In this document: piece by piece, positions 1-8,139 of the stretch
How positions within the stretch are numbered: the first letter of the stretch is position 1
How the letters are laid out: the number at the start of each line of letters is the position of its first letter
Assembly: GCA_023404955.1 (NCBI GenBank)
Contig: JAEXZY010000034.1
Span: 62,001-126,000 of the forward strand
Reading direction: 5' to 3'
Origin: Actinomycetes bacterium
GTDB lineage: Bacteria > Actinomycetota > Actinomycetes > Mycobacteriales > Mycobacteriaceae
DNA length: 64,000 nt
Notes under the pieces: generated by a model
Told to the model about the DNA's origin: nothing
Databases searched by the model: none
Seen by the model: only the letters and a program-made list of their open reading frames with translations
Position numbers and translations under genes: made by a program

Positions 1-309
1 CAGGTCCACCACGGCGGTGCGGAACGAGATCAGCTCGCCGATCAGGTCGGCACGTAGATCGCCGGAGGGCTCGGTGTGGGGCAGCTCGCCGATGGCATCG
101 ACGGCGATCCTGAGCAGGTCCACGCGCGAGGGCCAGTGGGTGTACAGCGTGGTCTTCGAATAGCCGGCGAGCTCGGCGACGCGGGCATGCGTGACGGCGT
201 CGGAGCCCTCGGTGACCAGGACGTCGAGCGCGGTGCGGCCGACGTCGGCACGGGTACGGATGACGCGGGCATCTTCACCGGAGGCAGCCTTACCGCTGCG
301 GCCTGCCAT
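1..309 (-). CDS. TetR-family transcriptional regulator, N-terminal part (runs off the window)
   Basis: 103 codons are visible, starting at the ATG complementary to 307-309; the C-terminal ligand-binding part lies outside the window. Residues about 17-60 form a TetR-type helix-turn-helix: a first helix (RTRADVGRTALDVL), then VAELAGYSKTTLYTHWPS, where the recognition helix ends in the family signature TLYxHW followed by a basic/polar turn. TetR proteins bind operators as dimers and usually repress neighbouring genes; the ligand and target cannot be told from this fragment. The gene diverges from the TPR gene at 424, so that gene is a possible target. Family is clear, function is not. Confidence 0.85.
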   Translation of the reverse strand, partial: MAGRSGKAASGEDARVIRTRADVGRTALDVLVTEGSDAVTHARVAELAGYSKTTLYTHWPSRVDLLRIAVDAIGELPHTEPSGDLRADLIGELISFRTAVVDL

Positions 310-423
310 CTGCACTCACCTCTGCCCGTCGTCTCTTGTGCCCTCAATTAACGCACGGATCCGGGCGAGCCCGTCGAAGACGTGCGCGAAGCACCCCCTG
401 AGCATCGATAAAATTTGCCGGTG

Positions 424-1341
424 ATGTCCGACGTTGCCACGCTCACGCAGTCCGCCCAGGCGAGCCTCGGGGCCAACGACTACGCGGCGGCGGCGTCGGC
501 GGCATGGGCGGTGCTGAACGTCGAGCCGACCAACGAGCACGCGATGCGGCTGTATGCGCTCGCGTTGCACGGGCAGGCCCGCGGCGCGGATGCGCTGGCG
601 ATGGCGTGGCGGTTGGTGACGGAACACCCGCGGTCGGCGCTGGCGCAGTACACGTACGCGAGCCTGCTGCACGAGTCCCACATGGATGAGCAGGCGTCGG
701 CGGTGGTCGACGAGGCATTGCGGCTCGACCCGACGAACCCGGACGCGCTGGTGTTGCGCGGCGACATCTTCCGCACGACGTGGGGTGCGAAGGCCGCGGA
801 ACAGCAGTACGTGGAGGCGTTGCGGATCGCGCCCGATCACGCGGTGGCACACCACAATCTCGCGGTGAGCAGGCTGCGGTGGGGGTCGTTGACGCAGGCG
901 GTGCGGGGACTGCTCGCGGCCGACCGCATGGATCCGGCATTGCGGCCGTTGATGATCGACAACATCGGGCTGGCACTGGTCCGGGTGATGCGGATGGCGA
1001 CCGCGACCGTGGTGTTCTTGGCGGTGGCGTTGATCGTGGTGATGGCCGCGCACGACGACGGCATGTCGACGGTGCTGCCGCGGATCGCGGCGGGGGTGCT
1101 GGGGGCGGCGCTGGTGGTCCCGCTGGTGTGGGTGGTGCGCACGGTTCCTGCGGCGGTCTTGAGTGTTGTTGTGCGGCAACGTTTTCTGCTGGGTGTGCGA
1201 ATGGCGTTTGTGGCCTTATCGGTGTTGCTCGGCGTGGTGACGGCTGCGATGGGGTCGAACCCCGTGTCTGATGTCGCGGGCACGTTGCTGCTGTTCGGGG
1301 TTTTCGGCTTGACCGTGCTGGGATTCGTGACGGGCTCGTAG
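424..1341 (+). CDS. Tetratricopeptide-repeat membrane protein
   Basis: 305 aa from the ATG at 424; a GTG lies one codon upstream. Residues about 5-170 are alpha-helical TPR-like repeats with the usual pattern of small residues at helix contacts (for example NDYAAAASAAWAVL, then PTNEHAMRLYALAL, and later PDHAVAHHNLAVSRLRWG). The C-terminal third (about 195-305) holds three to four hydrophobic segments, so the protein is anchored in the membrane with the TPR domain probably cytoplasmic. TPR domains mediate protein-protein contacts; no partner can be named. The stop falls 2 bp before the end of the convergent minus-strand gene. Confidence 0.8.
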   Translation: MSDVATLTQSAQASLGANDYAAAASAAWAVLNVEPTNEHAMRLYALALHGQARGADALAMAWRLVTEHPRSALAQYTYASLLHESHMDEQASAVVDEALRLDPTNPDALVLRGDIFRTTWGAKAAEQQYVEALRIAPDHAVAHHNLAVSRLRWGSLTQAVRGLLAADRMDPALRPLMIDNIGLALVRVMRMATATVVFLAVALIVVMAAHDDGMSTVLPRIAAGVLGAALVVPLVWVVRTVPAAVLSVVVRQRFLLGVRMAFVALSVLLGVVTAAMGSNPVSDVAGTLLLFGVFGLTVLGFVTGS

Positions 1342-1343
1342 CG

Positions 1344-2114
1344 TCACACCCGGAACAGCGGACGACCCTCGGGATCTTCGTAGGACGCGATGACGTCGGC
1401 CAGTGGATGCGACACGAGGTGCGAGAGCTGCACCAGCGCGTAGTCGTCTCGAGCCGAAGCGATTGTTCGCCCGTGTTTGTCGGTCAGATTGCGCACGCCG
1501 TCGGTGTCGTGATCGGTGATCCGGTAGTCGGTCGCGACGGCCTCGCGAGCGATCGGTGAACGGAGGCGGGGGAGACCCTTTCGCGATCGGGCGGTCGAAC
1601 CCAAAATGCCAAAAAGTTGCCTTTCCAAAGTTGCTACCGCCGGCGCGGCCAGGTCGAACCGTTCTTCAGAAGCCCTCTCGGTAGAAGTGAGGACGAAGTT
1701 GCCGTCGAAGCGTGCACGAATGTAGAAGCGAATTTCGCCGCCGGGGTCCGACCAGAGAACCGTCGCCCACGAATGATTGCCTCGAGTCATGGCATAGCCG
1801 GCTGCTCGTGCCCACTCGACGAGCGCAGGCGACAGCTCCGGTGAAGGGCGGGAATTGAAGGCCTCTCGTGCGGCCAGGGTCCCGCTCGGCAACTGGCTGT
1901 ATGCGAGCCGTCCTAGGAGCTGGTAGCACGCGTCTGATTCAGTAGCGAGTCGAACCAGGCCGTTCTTGTTTCCGCGTTCGTACCAATACACCTCCCACAT
2001 GCCGTCGGCGCTGGGCTCGACGCACCATGAGTATTCGGCTTGTCCACCGATTGCCAAGACACGGTCGGAAATTCCGATGGCGGCGAGAGCTCGATGCAGC
2101 TCAGCAATGTTCAC
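1344..2114 (-). CDS. Possible immunity protein (Imm61-like), last gene of the toxin operon
   Basis: 256 aa, GTG start at 2114 overlapping an upstream TGA in a GTGA junction, which implies translational coupling. The sequence is soluble, with no signal peptide or membrane segment. A central stretch (FYIRARFDGNFVLTSTERAS, then an acidic/hydrophobic stretch ending ATLERQLFGILG) resembles, from memory, the conserved part of Imm61-type immunity proteins of actinobacteria. It is the promoter-distal gene of the operon that begins with WXG100 and CpnT-like genes at 7153, and immunity genes typically lie there. The family assignment is tentative; a secretion chaperone or an unrelated accessory protein is possible. 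Confidence 0.5.
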   Translation of the reverse strand: MNIAELHRALAAIGISDRVLAIGGQAEYSWCVEPSADGMWEVYWYERGNKNGLVRLATESDACYQLLGRLAYSQLPSGTLAAREAFNSRPSPELSPALVEWARAAGYAMTRGNHSWATVLWSDPGGEIRFYIRARFDGNFVLTSTERASEERFDLAAPAVATLERQLFGILGSTARSRKGLPRLRSPIAREAVATDYRITDHDTDGVRNLTDKHGRTIASARDDYALVQLSHLVSHPLADVIASYEDPEGRPLFRV

Positions 2115-2300
2115 GATGGCGTTACTCCCCGTATGCTGGCCAGCGCGAACTCATAGTCCTCATCTAATCGAGTCGCAAGCCATGCGAGCCACGCGTCGTG
2201 GTTCTTGAAGTGCGCCTCATCGAAACGAACTCGCTCGACGAGCTGCTCGAGTGGGATATCGGGTCGGGCGACAAAGGTATTGAGGCGCCTCTTCGTTCAC
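2111..2300 (-). pseudogene. Short frameshifted gene or remnant between two operon genes
   Basis: Read on the minus strand, one frame encodes a protein-like stretch of about 55 residues (it starts FVARPDIPLEQLVERV and includes HDAWLAWLATRL) ending in a TGA that overlaps the next GTG start as GTGA. That frame has no ATG, GTG or TTG before the stretch and is closed upstream by TGA. A GTG right after the preceding gene, in a neighbouring frame, starts MNEEAPQY; deleting one C of the CC near 2275 would join the two into an intact gene of about 62 aa. So this is either a small gene broken by a single-base indel or a sequencing error. Function unknown. Confidence 0.45.
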
Positions 2301-3113
2301 TCATCCAGCCGCCCACAGATTCTCGATTCCGTGCACATTGGTGAGTCGATCGGTATCCACGACGATTTCGTAGACAGCGGGCTCGACCAGACCGGCGCCG
2401 ACCCGTTGGGCGCTCACCGGGTCGTCGGTTAGCAGAAGTAACTCGGCGGTTTGTCCCGATGTTCGCAGGATACGAACTGGAACGCCGTCGAGCTCGGCGG
2501 TGTAGTCGCGCTCGAAGATTTCGGTCTCGGCAAGCGGGACGCTCGCTGACCACACATTGGCACGGACCGGCTGAAACCCTGTCGGTCCGTCGGTGGTGAT
2601 GGCTGTCAGATGAACGGTTTCTGCGACGACATCGGCGAAGAATTCGTTGCCGCGCCACCGCGCGAACGTGCCGACCATCGAACTCGGCCGGCGCCACTGC
2701 TTCGCATTGAGCCAGCCTCGAGCAACCCCTTCGTAGCGGGAGAGGACCTTCTGCTCACCGTCGGAGCGAAGTCGCCAGTATTCCGATCCGTAGGGGTAAC
2801 GGGTGCGGCTCATGGACCAGACTCGAGCGAGCGAGTCGCCACGGAGGAATCCGTTCCGGAAGGTGGGCCAGGGGCGTGGTGCATCGTCGGGCGGTCGCAA
2901 CGACGCGAGGCGGGGTTGTTCGAAACGGACCACGTCGACGAACTGCGGAGCGCCATCCACCCCGTATGCCGCCAGAAGCTGTTGTGGGATACGTAAATCG
3001 GCGACAGCTGCGGCGTCGGTGACATAACCCCCCACCTGGTCGTCCCCAGTCTCCACGATGGCCGTTGCGAGGGCTGAGTTGAGGAGCTTCTGTAGATTCA
3101 AACGGTCAGCCAC
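2301..3113 (-). CDS. Uncharacterised protein of the CpnT-like toxin operon
   Basis: 270 aa from a GTG at 3113 that overlaps the stop of the upstream gene by 8 bp; longer in-frame starts (up to 3251) would lie wholly inside that gene and are less likely. No signal peptide, membrane helix or known catalytic motif is visible. It is rich in Trp, Arg and Asp (for example WSMSRTRYPYGSEYWRL and QWRRPSSMVGTFARW). I do not recognise the family. Its position directly behind the toxin and a probable immunity gene suggests an immunity, adaptor or orphan toxin-related role; this is inference from context only. Confidence 0.6.
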   Translation of the reverse strand: MADRLNLQKLLNSALATAIVETGDDQVGGYVTDAAAVADLRIPQQLLAAYGVDGAPQFVDVVRFEQPRLASLRPPDDAPRPWPTFRNGFLRGDSLARVWSMSRTRYPYGSEYWRLRSDGEQKVLSRYEGVARGWLNAKQWRRPSSMVGTFARWRGNEFFADVVAETVHLTAITTDGPTGFQPVRANVWSASVPLAETEIFERDYTAELDGVPVRILRTSGQTAELLLLTDDPVSAQRVGAGLVEPAVYEIVVDTDRLTNVHGIENLWAAG

Positions 3114-3519
3114 GTCGTGTCTCTTCCACCTCGATGCTGTCGAAGTCTTCTGGATTGAACGATCCACTCCACCCCATGTACTGGTCACCGTCGAGACCCA
3201 GTTCGCGAGCCACGGCCGGTGGACCGATGAAGTCCACGCTAATTCGGCCATCCGGCAACTGCTTTTGCAGTGTCAGGCGATGACCTCGAATCGTTCCCCG
3301 AACACGCCGATGAACAATTCCGTCGAGGCTCGTGCGAGGAACCTTGGCCCACTTCTGTCTGTGCCCGGAGCCGGACGGGTAGTCCCCGAACGCGAACGCG
3401 TCGGGTATCTCGGTGTCACGGTCCATTCCGAGAGCCACCCAATCAGTGTCGCTGAACACTATGGGGAACTGCTTGCCGCGGTACTCCGCTAATGCAGCAC
3501 TCACAGGTATCTGTTCCAT
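3106..3519 (-). CDS. Candidate cognate immunity protein for the CpnT-like toxin
   Basis: 137 aa. The ATG at 3519 overlaps the toxin stop codon as ATGA, so I prefer it to the longer start at 3540. The protein is small, acidic and cytoplasmic in appearance, without signal or membrane segments, with a Trp-containing middle (FSDTDWVALG) and an acidic C-terminus (SFNPEDFDSIEVEE). In polymorphic toxin loci the first gene after the toxin is normally its immunity gene, and the overlap would couple their synthesis. I do not recognise the family by sequence. It is not obviously like the immunity factor of M. tuberculosis CpnT, as expected if the toxin domain differs. Confidence 0.6.
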   Translation of the reverse strand: MEQIPVSAALAEYRGKQFPIVFSDTDWVALGMDRDTEIPDAFAFGDYPSGSGHRQKWAKVPRTSLDGIVHRRVRGTIRGHRLTLQKQLPDGRISVDFIGPPAVARELGLDGDQYMGWSGSFNPEDFDSIEVEETRRG

Positions 3520-6197
3520 CAGTTGCCCTGCGGTATCCACTCTTTGCCTCGCAGCACGGCCACCAAACGTTGGTTGCCGTTGTCAAGCACTTCCCACATC
3601 TCGGCTCCGTCCCTCATGGTGATGTCGTTGGCCACGTACTCAGGGATGACATCGTCGGTCGACTTCGTGAAGCCATTACCTGTGAATGGGTCTGACCACC
3701 CATCGTAGGAAGCGTCGCCGCCCATCGTCGAATTCCTTGGCACCTCGTAGTTGCCAAGCGATTCCGGATCGGCCTGGAAGCGAATGATTTGTGTGCCCGC
3801 ATCTGTTCGGTCGAAGTGTGAGCCGTCATAGTCCAGACGCAGACCGTCATAGATTTTCGAGGGGTCCGAAAGATGGGCGGTGTCATCGGCGACGGTGACC
3901 GATCCCTTGATCTGATCGACGTCGAAGTTGCCGCCCATGATGTAGTCGTCAGCTCGGCCTCGCACGAAATCGCCTTCACCGTTGAAGAATCCGGGCGGAA
4001 TGACCTTCTGCATCACGGTGTCCACCGTCGGCGCGGGTAACGCATCGCGAACCGCTGTCAACAGGTGACGTTGATCTGCTGTCAGGGCGTCAGTCGGGGT
4101 GTTGATCAGGTCGACGAGGTCGCTCTTACTCACCCCGTGTGCTGCGAGAGCCTCGTCTACTCGATGGTTGTCGAGGAGTTGTTCCGGCGCGAACTTCGTG
4201 GTGTGTTCGCTGTCGTCCATCATCGAGTAGACACGCGCGTGCTGGTCGTGCTGAGCGTGGTCGCCAGGCGGCGTGTGCTTATCTTCGGCCGGGGACGGCT
4301 CGCTGCCGTTGGAGTGCGTCCCCGGATCGTGAGTTCCGCCGGGATCTGCGGAACCACCACCGTGCGGGCCTGCTTCCGATCCCCTGCCGCCGCCTGATGA
4401 CTCCGGCGACGCTGCATGTGAGGGAGCCGAATGTGCGGAACCGCCGCCAGGTTCGGATCTCCCGCCGGACGACGCCGCCCCGCTGGGTGACGCCGACGGG
4501 GTCGACCCGCCCGGGGTCGACCCGTTTGGCGAAGCCGCCGTCGAACCCGGCGATGCGTCGCCACCACCACCTCGTCCCGCATCCACGGGTGCCCGCGCTC
4601 CGGCGCCACCCTCGGCGCCGGCGCCAGATCCGGACGGCCGGCCACTCGGCGCCGACGGCTCACCAGTGCGTGGACCACCGCCATGCGGCGTCGACCCACC
4701 CGGCGCCGGACCGGCGCCAACAGACCCCGGTCCCGCGCCGCCCGGAACCCCCTCGGGCCGTAGCGGCGGCACACCGCCCGCACCAGGGGGGTTGAACTCC
4801 GGAACATGCGGTGCCTCAATGCGACTCGGCGTCCCGCGCGTCCAGCTGCCCAACTCGCCGACCTTCGGCAGCCGTCCCTCTTCGAGCACGCGCCTGCTGA
4901 GGTTCAGCCCCTTGGCGACACTGCCGGTCTTCGACAATGCTCCTCCAGGCACGAAGAGCGAGCCGATGTTGAACGCGGCCTCGCCCGCGGCACGGCCGGG
5001 ATGGTCGCCGGACCACTTGTCCCAGGCGACGAACTCCTTGCCCATGTTGGCCAGCACGCCGGGCAGAGTCGACGGATCCTTGGCCACCGAGAGGGCCATC
5101 TCGGCCATGCCCTTCCAGGTGTCCGGATCGGCCATCGCCACGACGCCGGACACGGTGCCGATCAACCCGGTCAGCGCGCCGACCTGAACGTCGGTGTACA
5201 GCGTCACGATGTTGGCCAGGTCGTTGCCCACCCGGTCGCCGAACGTCTCCACCAGGATCGGCCGAATCCACTTCTGGAAGGCGGTCGCCGCGTCGCCGAT
5301 CAGCCCGGTGAGCTCGTCGAGCAGGCCGACTATGCCCTTCACCTGACTCTGGAAGTTGTGCAGCACCGCCCCGATGTCGTGGGCGACCTCCCGCAGGATG
5401 TCGTCGGCTTCCCCGGTGAAGATGCCCTTGACGGTGTCCCACAGCCCGTCCAGTGACAACCGGTCGAGTATTCGGCGGATCGCGTCCTGAGTTTCCTGGA
5501 CACCGTTCGCGAAATCCGTGATCGATTGTGCAACAGACTTGGACACATCTGCGAGCGACGAGATCGCGGTGCCCAGGCTCTCGAGCGCGGTCTTCATCGC
5601 CCCGACCTCGGGGATCTGCTGCGCGGCAACGGCATTCTTGATCCCGGTCAGCTGCGGCTCGATCAGCGCGAACCCGGTGGCGAAGTTACGCCACTGCGTT
5701 GCCGTCACGCCCATGATCGGCGCGTTGCCCGACGGCCAGGTCATCGCCGCCCCGGCGAAGAAGCCGATGCCGGGCAGCACCTGGAGGAACGGTTGGATCA
5801 GGTACCACTTGTCCGGCGGCGGGACCGTGACGCCGTTGGGGCCGGCCGGGACGTGGGCAGGTAAGGCTTTGCCGGGTTCGGCGCCGACGCCACCCGACGG
5901 GCCGGGCCCGCCGATCGTCACCGAGGCATCGGCGTTGCGGTAGTTGTAGCCGGTGGCCTGCAGGAGCATGCCCACGGAGTTGAACGCGTTGGCGGCATCG
6001 GCGACCGCGGAGGTGAACTCGCCGGCTTGGTGCCCGTACTTCAAGCCGAAGTTCATGCCCGCCGGGTCCATGCCGGATGAGATGCCGCCGCCGAGGGCCG
6101 CACCCAGCGCGTCCGACAACCGGGCCAACTGCGATCCGATCGCACCGGTCTGCTGACCCGCGGCGATCAGCGCCTCCGGGTCAACCTCGATCCGCAC
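3519..6197 (-). CDS. CpnT-like ESX-linked polymorphic toxin with a divergent C-terminal domain
   Basis: 892 aa from GTG 6197. Residues 1-130 form a WXG100/EspB-like helical region; 130-440 follow the layout of the CpnT N-terminal domain, including the segment FVAWDKWSGDHPGRAAGEAAF and then LFVPGGALSKTGS, which matches CpnT closely from memory. About 445-650 is a Pro/Gly/Ser-rich linker, and about 655-892 is a separate C-terminal domain. The M. tuberculosis CpnT C-terminus is TNT, an NAD glycohydrolase; this one lacks the TNT sequence and instead has IIRFQADPESLGNYEVPRNS and VIPEYVANDITMRDGAEMWEVL. An Arg-then-Ser/Thr pattern could fit an ADP-ribosyltransferase-like fold, but that is speculative. 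Secretion by an ESX system is inferred from the two WXG100 genes upstream. Confidence 0.75.
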   Translation of the reverse strand: MRIEVDPEALIAAGQQTGAIGSQLARLSDALGAALGGGISSGMDPAGMNFGLKYGHQAGEFTSAVADAANAFNSVGMLLQATGYNYRNADASVTIGGPGPSGGVGAEPGKALPAHVPAGPNGVTVPPPDKWYLIQPFLQVLPGIGFFAGAAMTWPSGNAPIMGVTATQWRNFATGFALIEPQLTGIKNAVAAQQIPEVGAMKTALESLGTAISSLADVSKSVAQSITDFANGVQETQDAIRRILDRLSLDGLWDTVKGIFTGEADDILREVAHDIGAVLHNFQSQVKGIVGLLDELTGLIGDAATAFQKWIRPILVETFGDRVGNDLANIVTLYTDVQVGALTGLIGTVSGVVAMADPDTWKGMAEMALSVAKDPSTLPGVLANMGKEFVAWDKWSGDHPGRAAGEAAFNIGSLFVPGGALSKTGSVAKGLNLSRRVLEEGRLPKVGELGSWTRGTPSRIEAPHVPEFNPPGAGGVPPLRPEGVPGGAGPGSVGAGPAPGGSTPHGGGPRTGEPSAPSGRPSGSGAGAEGGAGARAPVDAGRGGGGDASPGSTAASPNGSTPGGSTPSASPSGAASSGGRSEPGGGSAHSAPSHAASPESSGGGRGSEAGPHGGGSADPGGTHDPGTHSNGSEPSPAEDKHTPPGDHAQHDQHARVYSMMDDSEHTTKFAPEQLLDNHRVDEALAAHGVSKSDLVDLINTPTDALTADQRHLLTAVRDALPAPTVDTVMQKVIPPGFFNGEGDFVRGRADDYIMGGNFDVDQIKGSVTVADDTAHLSDPSKIYDGLRLDYDGSHFDRTDAGTQIIRFQADPESLGNYEVPRNSTMGGDASYDGWSDPFTGNGFTKSTDDVIPEYVANDITMRDGAEMWEVLDNGNQRLVAVLRGKEWIPQGN

Positions 6198-6215
6198 CGC
6201 GTGGCCCCCCGCTGG

Positions 6216-6506
6216 TCATACCTGCCACATCTCACCGTTCTTGGCGACGGCGTCGGTGTAGTTCTTGTGCGCGGTGTCGGCGACCTTCTGAAGCGCGGCG
6301 AGCGCCTCCTTCATCTGCTCGGCGCCGGTCTCCCACTGCTTCTGGGCTTGCGTCTGCGCTTCCGACGCGGCGCCCTCCCACGAGCCGCGCAGCATCGTCA
6401 TCGTGTGCTCGATGTCGTCGAGGCATTCGGTGACTTCGCGGCCGAACTCCTCCATTTGCGTGATCGCAGCGCGCAGCGCATCGAAGTCCACCACCAGGCC
6501 GCTCAT
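6216..6506 (-). CDS. WXG100 protein, EsxE-like
   Basis: 96 aa, ATG at 6506 overlapping the previous stop as ATGA. It has the WXG100 hallmark: two helices joined by a WxG turn (SWEGAASEAQ, near residue 43), with hydrophobic heptads on both sides. The C-terminus ends MWQV and lacks an obvious YxxxD/E signal, which may therefore be supplied by its partner. In M. tuberculosis esxF, esxE and cpnT form an operon whose products work together in CpnT export; gene order and spacing here match, so this is the EsxE position. It probably pairs with the product of the gene at 6503-7153. Confidence 0.8.
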   Translation of the reverse strand: MSGLVVDFDALRAAITQMEEFGREVTECLDDIEHTMTMLRGSWEGAASEAQTQAQKQWETGAEQMKEALAALQKVADTAHKNYTDAVAKNGEMWQV

Positions 6507-7153
6507 CGGTCGCGCGCCTCACTGCCGGGATCATCTGTCTCGGACGCGCGCTCGGGCGTGGGAGCCTCGCCGCCCTGGGCTTCGCCACCTTGCGCTGCGC
6601 CCTCGACCATCGACGTCACCTGCTCGACGAGGCCGCCGGCCATCTGGGCCCCCTGCTGCAGGAAACCGCCCAGCTGCTGCGGTGCCGATTGCGCGGACTC
6701 GGCGACCGATCCAAGTTGCTCGAGGTTCATCGCCTGGGCCAGGCCGGTCAGCGGCTCGGATGCCGCAGCCGCACCACCCCCTGCCGACGCCGCCGGCGCC
6801 GCACTCGGAGTAGCGCCTCCGCCGCCTGGAGCTGGCGCACCGCCGCCGCCCTGCATCGTCGCACCCAGGGCCTCGCCGGACTGCTGGTCGGTCTCCGCGT
6901 ACTCCTTGCCCGCGAGGCTCAGCAGGTCGGCCATGGTCTGCAGCCCGCGGACCACCTGGCCGGCTCCGTCGTGCCACTGGTCCCACGCAGGCCCGTAGGC
7001 CGAGGCCGCGCCGCCCTTCCACCCGGAGCCGAGCAGCTGCCGCGTCTCCAGATCCACGCTGGACAGGCCGTCCTGCAGCCGCTGTCCGGCGTCGCGTAGC
7101 CGCTCGGATGCCGCCTGCAGTTCCGACACCACCACCTCGACCGAACGCTCCAC
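6503..7153 (-). CDS. Extended WXG100 protein, EsxF-like
   Basis: 216 aa from GTG 7153, first gene of the toxin operon. Residues 1-95 are a WXG100 domain with the WKG turn (SGWKGGAAS, about residue 45) and a following motif EYAETDQQ that fits the YxxxD/E ESX secretion signal. Residues 98-216 are an unusual tail: a Gly/Ala/Pro-rich linker, then an amphipathic segment (LGGFLQQGAQMAGGLVEQVT) and a charged end. M. tuberculosis EsxF is about half this length, so the tail is an addition. It should form a heterodimer with the following WXG100 protein. A 76-bp gap to the divergent gene at 7230 must hold the promoters. Confidence 0.75.
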   Translation of the reverse strand: MERSVEVVVSELQAASERLRDAGQRLQDGLSSVDLETRQLLGSGWKGGAASAYGPAWDQWHDGAGQVVRGLQTMADLLSLAGKEYAETDQQSGEALGATMQGGGGAPAPGGGGATPSAAPAASAGGGAAAASEPLTGLAQAMNLEQLGSVAESAQSAPQQLGGFLQQGAQMAGGLVEQVTSMVEGAAQGGEAQGGEAPTPERASETDDPGSEARDR

Positions 7154-7229
7154 GGCAAAGAGCCTATGGGCCGCCGGGAGGGGGTCCGTGCGCCAATTTA
7201 GCGGCGCCGCCAGGTTCTAGTCTGGTGAC

Positions 7230-7733
7230 GTGCGCCTCCTCCTGATCGCCGACACGCACGTGCCGAAGCGGGCCAAAGATCTGCCGCCGCAGGTGTGGGA
7301 GGAGGTCGACGAGGCCGACGTCGTCATTCACGCCGGGGACTGGGTGGAGCCGGAACTGCTCGACTCGCTCGAGCAGCGCAGCCGTCGATTGGTGGCGTGT
7401 TGGGGCAACAACGACGGCGACGAGCTGCGTCGCCGGCTGCCCGAACGGGCCGACGTCGAGTTGGGCGGGCTGCGCTTCACGGTCACCCACGAGACCGGCG
7501 CGTCCGGCGGCCGGGAGGCCCGCATGGCGAAGGCGTACCCCGACACCGATGTGCTGGTGTTCGGGCACAGCCACATCCCGTGGGACACCACGGCCGAGAC
7601 GGGTCTGCGCCTGCTCAATCCCGGCTCGCCGACCGATCGCCGCCGCCAGCCGCACTGCACTTACATGACCGCGACCGTCGCCGACGGGACGTTGACCGAC
7701 GTCGAGCTGCACCGGCTGACGCGCCGTGAGTGA
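7230..7733 (+). CDS. YfcE/MJ0936-type metallophosphoesterase
   Basis: 167 aa from GTG 7230. The calcineurin-like metal-binding motifs are all present in order: D-x-H (IADTHVPK, residues 5-10), GD (HAGDWVE), GN(N)D (CWGNNDGDE), an isolated H (VTHETG) and GHSH (VFGHSHIPW). These bind two divalent metals and hydrolyse phosphodiesters; YfcE-type enzymes act on simple phosphodiester substrates in vitro, and the physiological substrate is unknown. Length is normal for the family. The last codons overlap the next gene by 8 bp, so the two are probably co-transcribed. Confidence 0.85.
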   Translation: MRLLLIADTHVPKRAKDLPPQVWEEVDEADVVIHAGDWVEPELLDSLEQRSRRLVACWGNNDGDELRRRLPERADVELGGLRFTVTHETGASGGREARMAKAYPDTDVLVFGHSHIPWDTTAETGLRLLNPGSPTDRRRQPHCTYMTATVADGTLTDVELHRLTRRE

Positions 7734-8139
7734 CCGGCCCGCCACCGTCGACGACGTGCATCGCATCGCCGCGGGCATGCCGCACGTGACGCGCGTCGAG
7801 GGTCCGAAGGCCGGCAACCCGATCTACCAGGTCGGCGGCAAGTCATTCGTGTTCTTCCGCACCCCGAGGCCCGACGCGGTCGATCCGGATACCGGCGAGA
7901 AGTACCCCGACGTCATCGTCATCTGGGTGGAATCCGAGGCCGACAAACTCGCGCTCACCCAGGACCCGTCGTCGCCGTTCTTCACCACACCGCACTTCGA
8001 TGGGCACCTGTCGGTGTTGGTGCGCGCGAGCCGGCTCGGCGAGGTCACGGCGACCGAAATACAGGAGCTGATCCAGGACGCCTGGCTCTCCCGGGCGTCG
8101 ACACGTCGCGCGCAGCAGTGGCTCAGCCGGGACGGTTGA
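7726..8139 (+). CDS. MmcQ/YjbR family protein
   Basis: 137 aa, GTG start at 7726 inside the end of the preceding gene. Features of the family are visible: an N-terminal segment with PHVTRVEGPKAGNPIYQVGGK, then SFVFFRTPRPDAVD, a beta-rich middle, a TTPHFDGHLSV motif and a C-terminal helix ending DAWLSRASTRRAQQW. Family members have a double-wing fold resembling CyaY and were proposed to bind DNA; no biochemical role is established. Probably co-transcribed with the phosphoesterase upstream. It converges on and slightly overlaps the cupin gene at its 3' end. Confidence 0.75.
   Translation: MSDRPATVDDVHRIAAGMPHVTRVEGPKAGNPIYQVGGKSFVFFRTPRPDAVDPDTGEKYPDVIVIWVESEADKLALTQDPSSPFFTTPHFDGHLSVLVRASRLGEVTATEIQELIQDAWLSRASTRRAQQWLSRDG

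Noticed and set aside
3519..6197. A true CpnT with TNT domain
   Set aside because: The C-terminal 240 residues lack the TNT sequence I remember; only the N-terminal domain matches.
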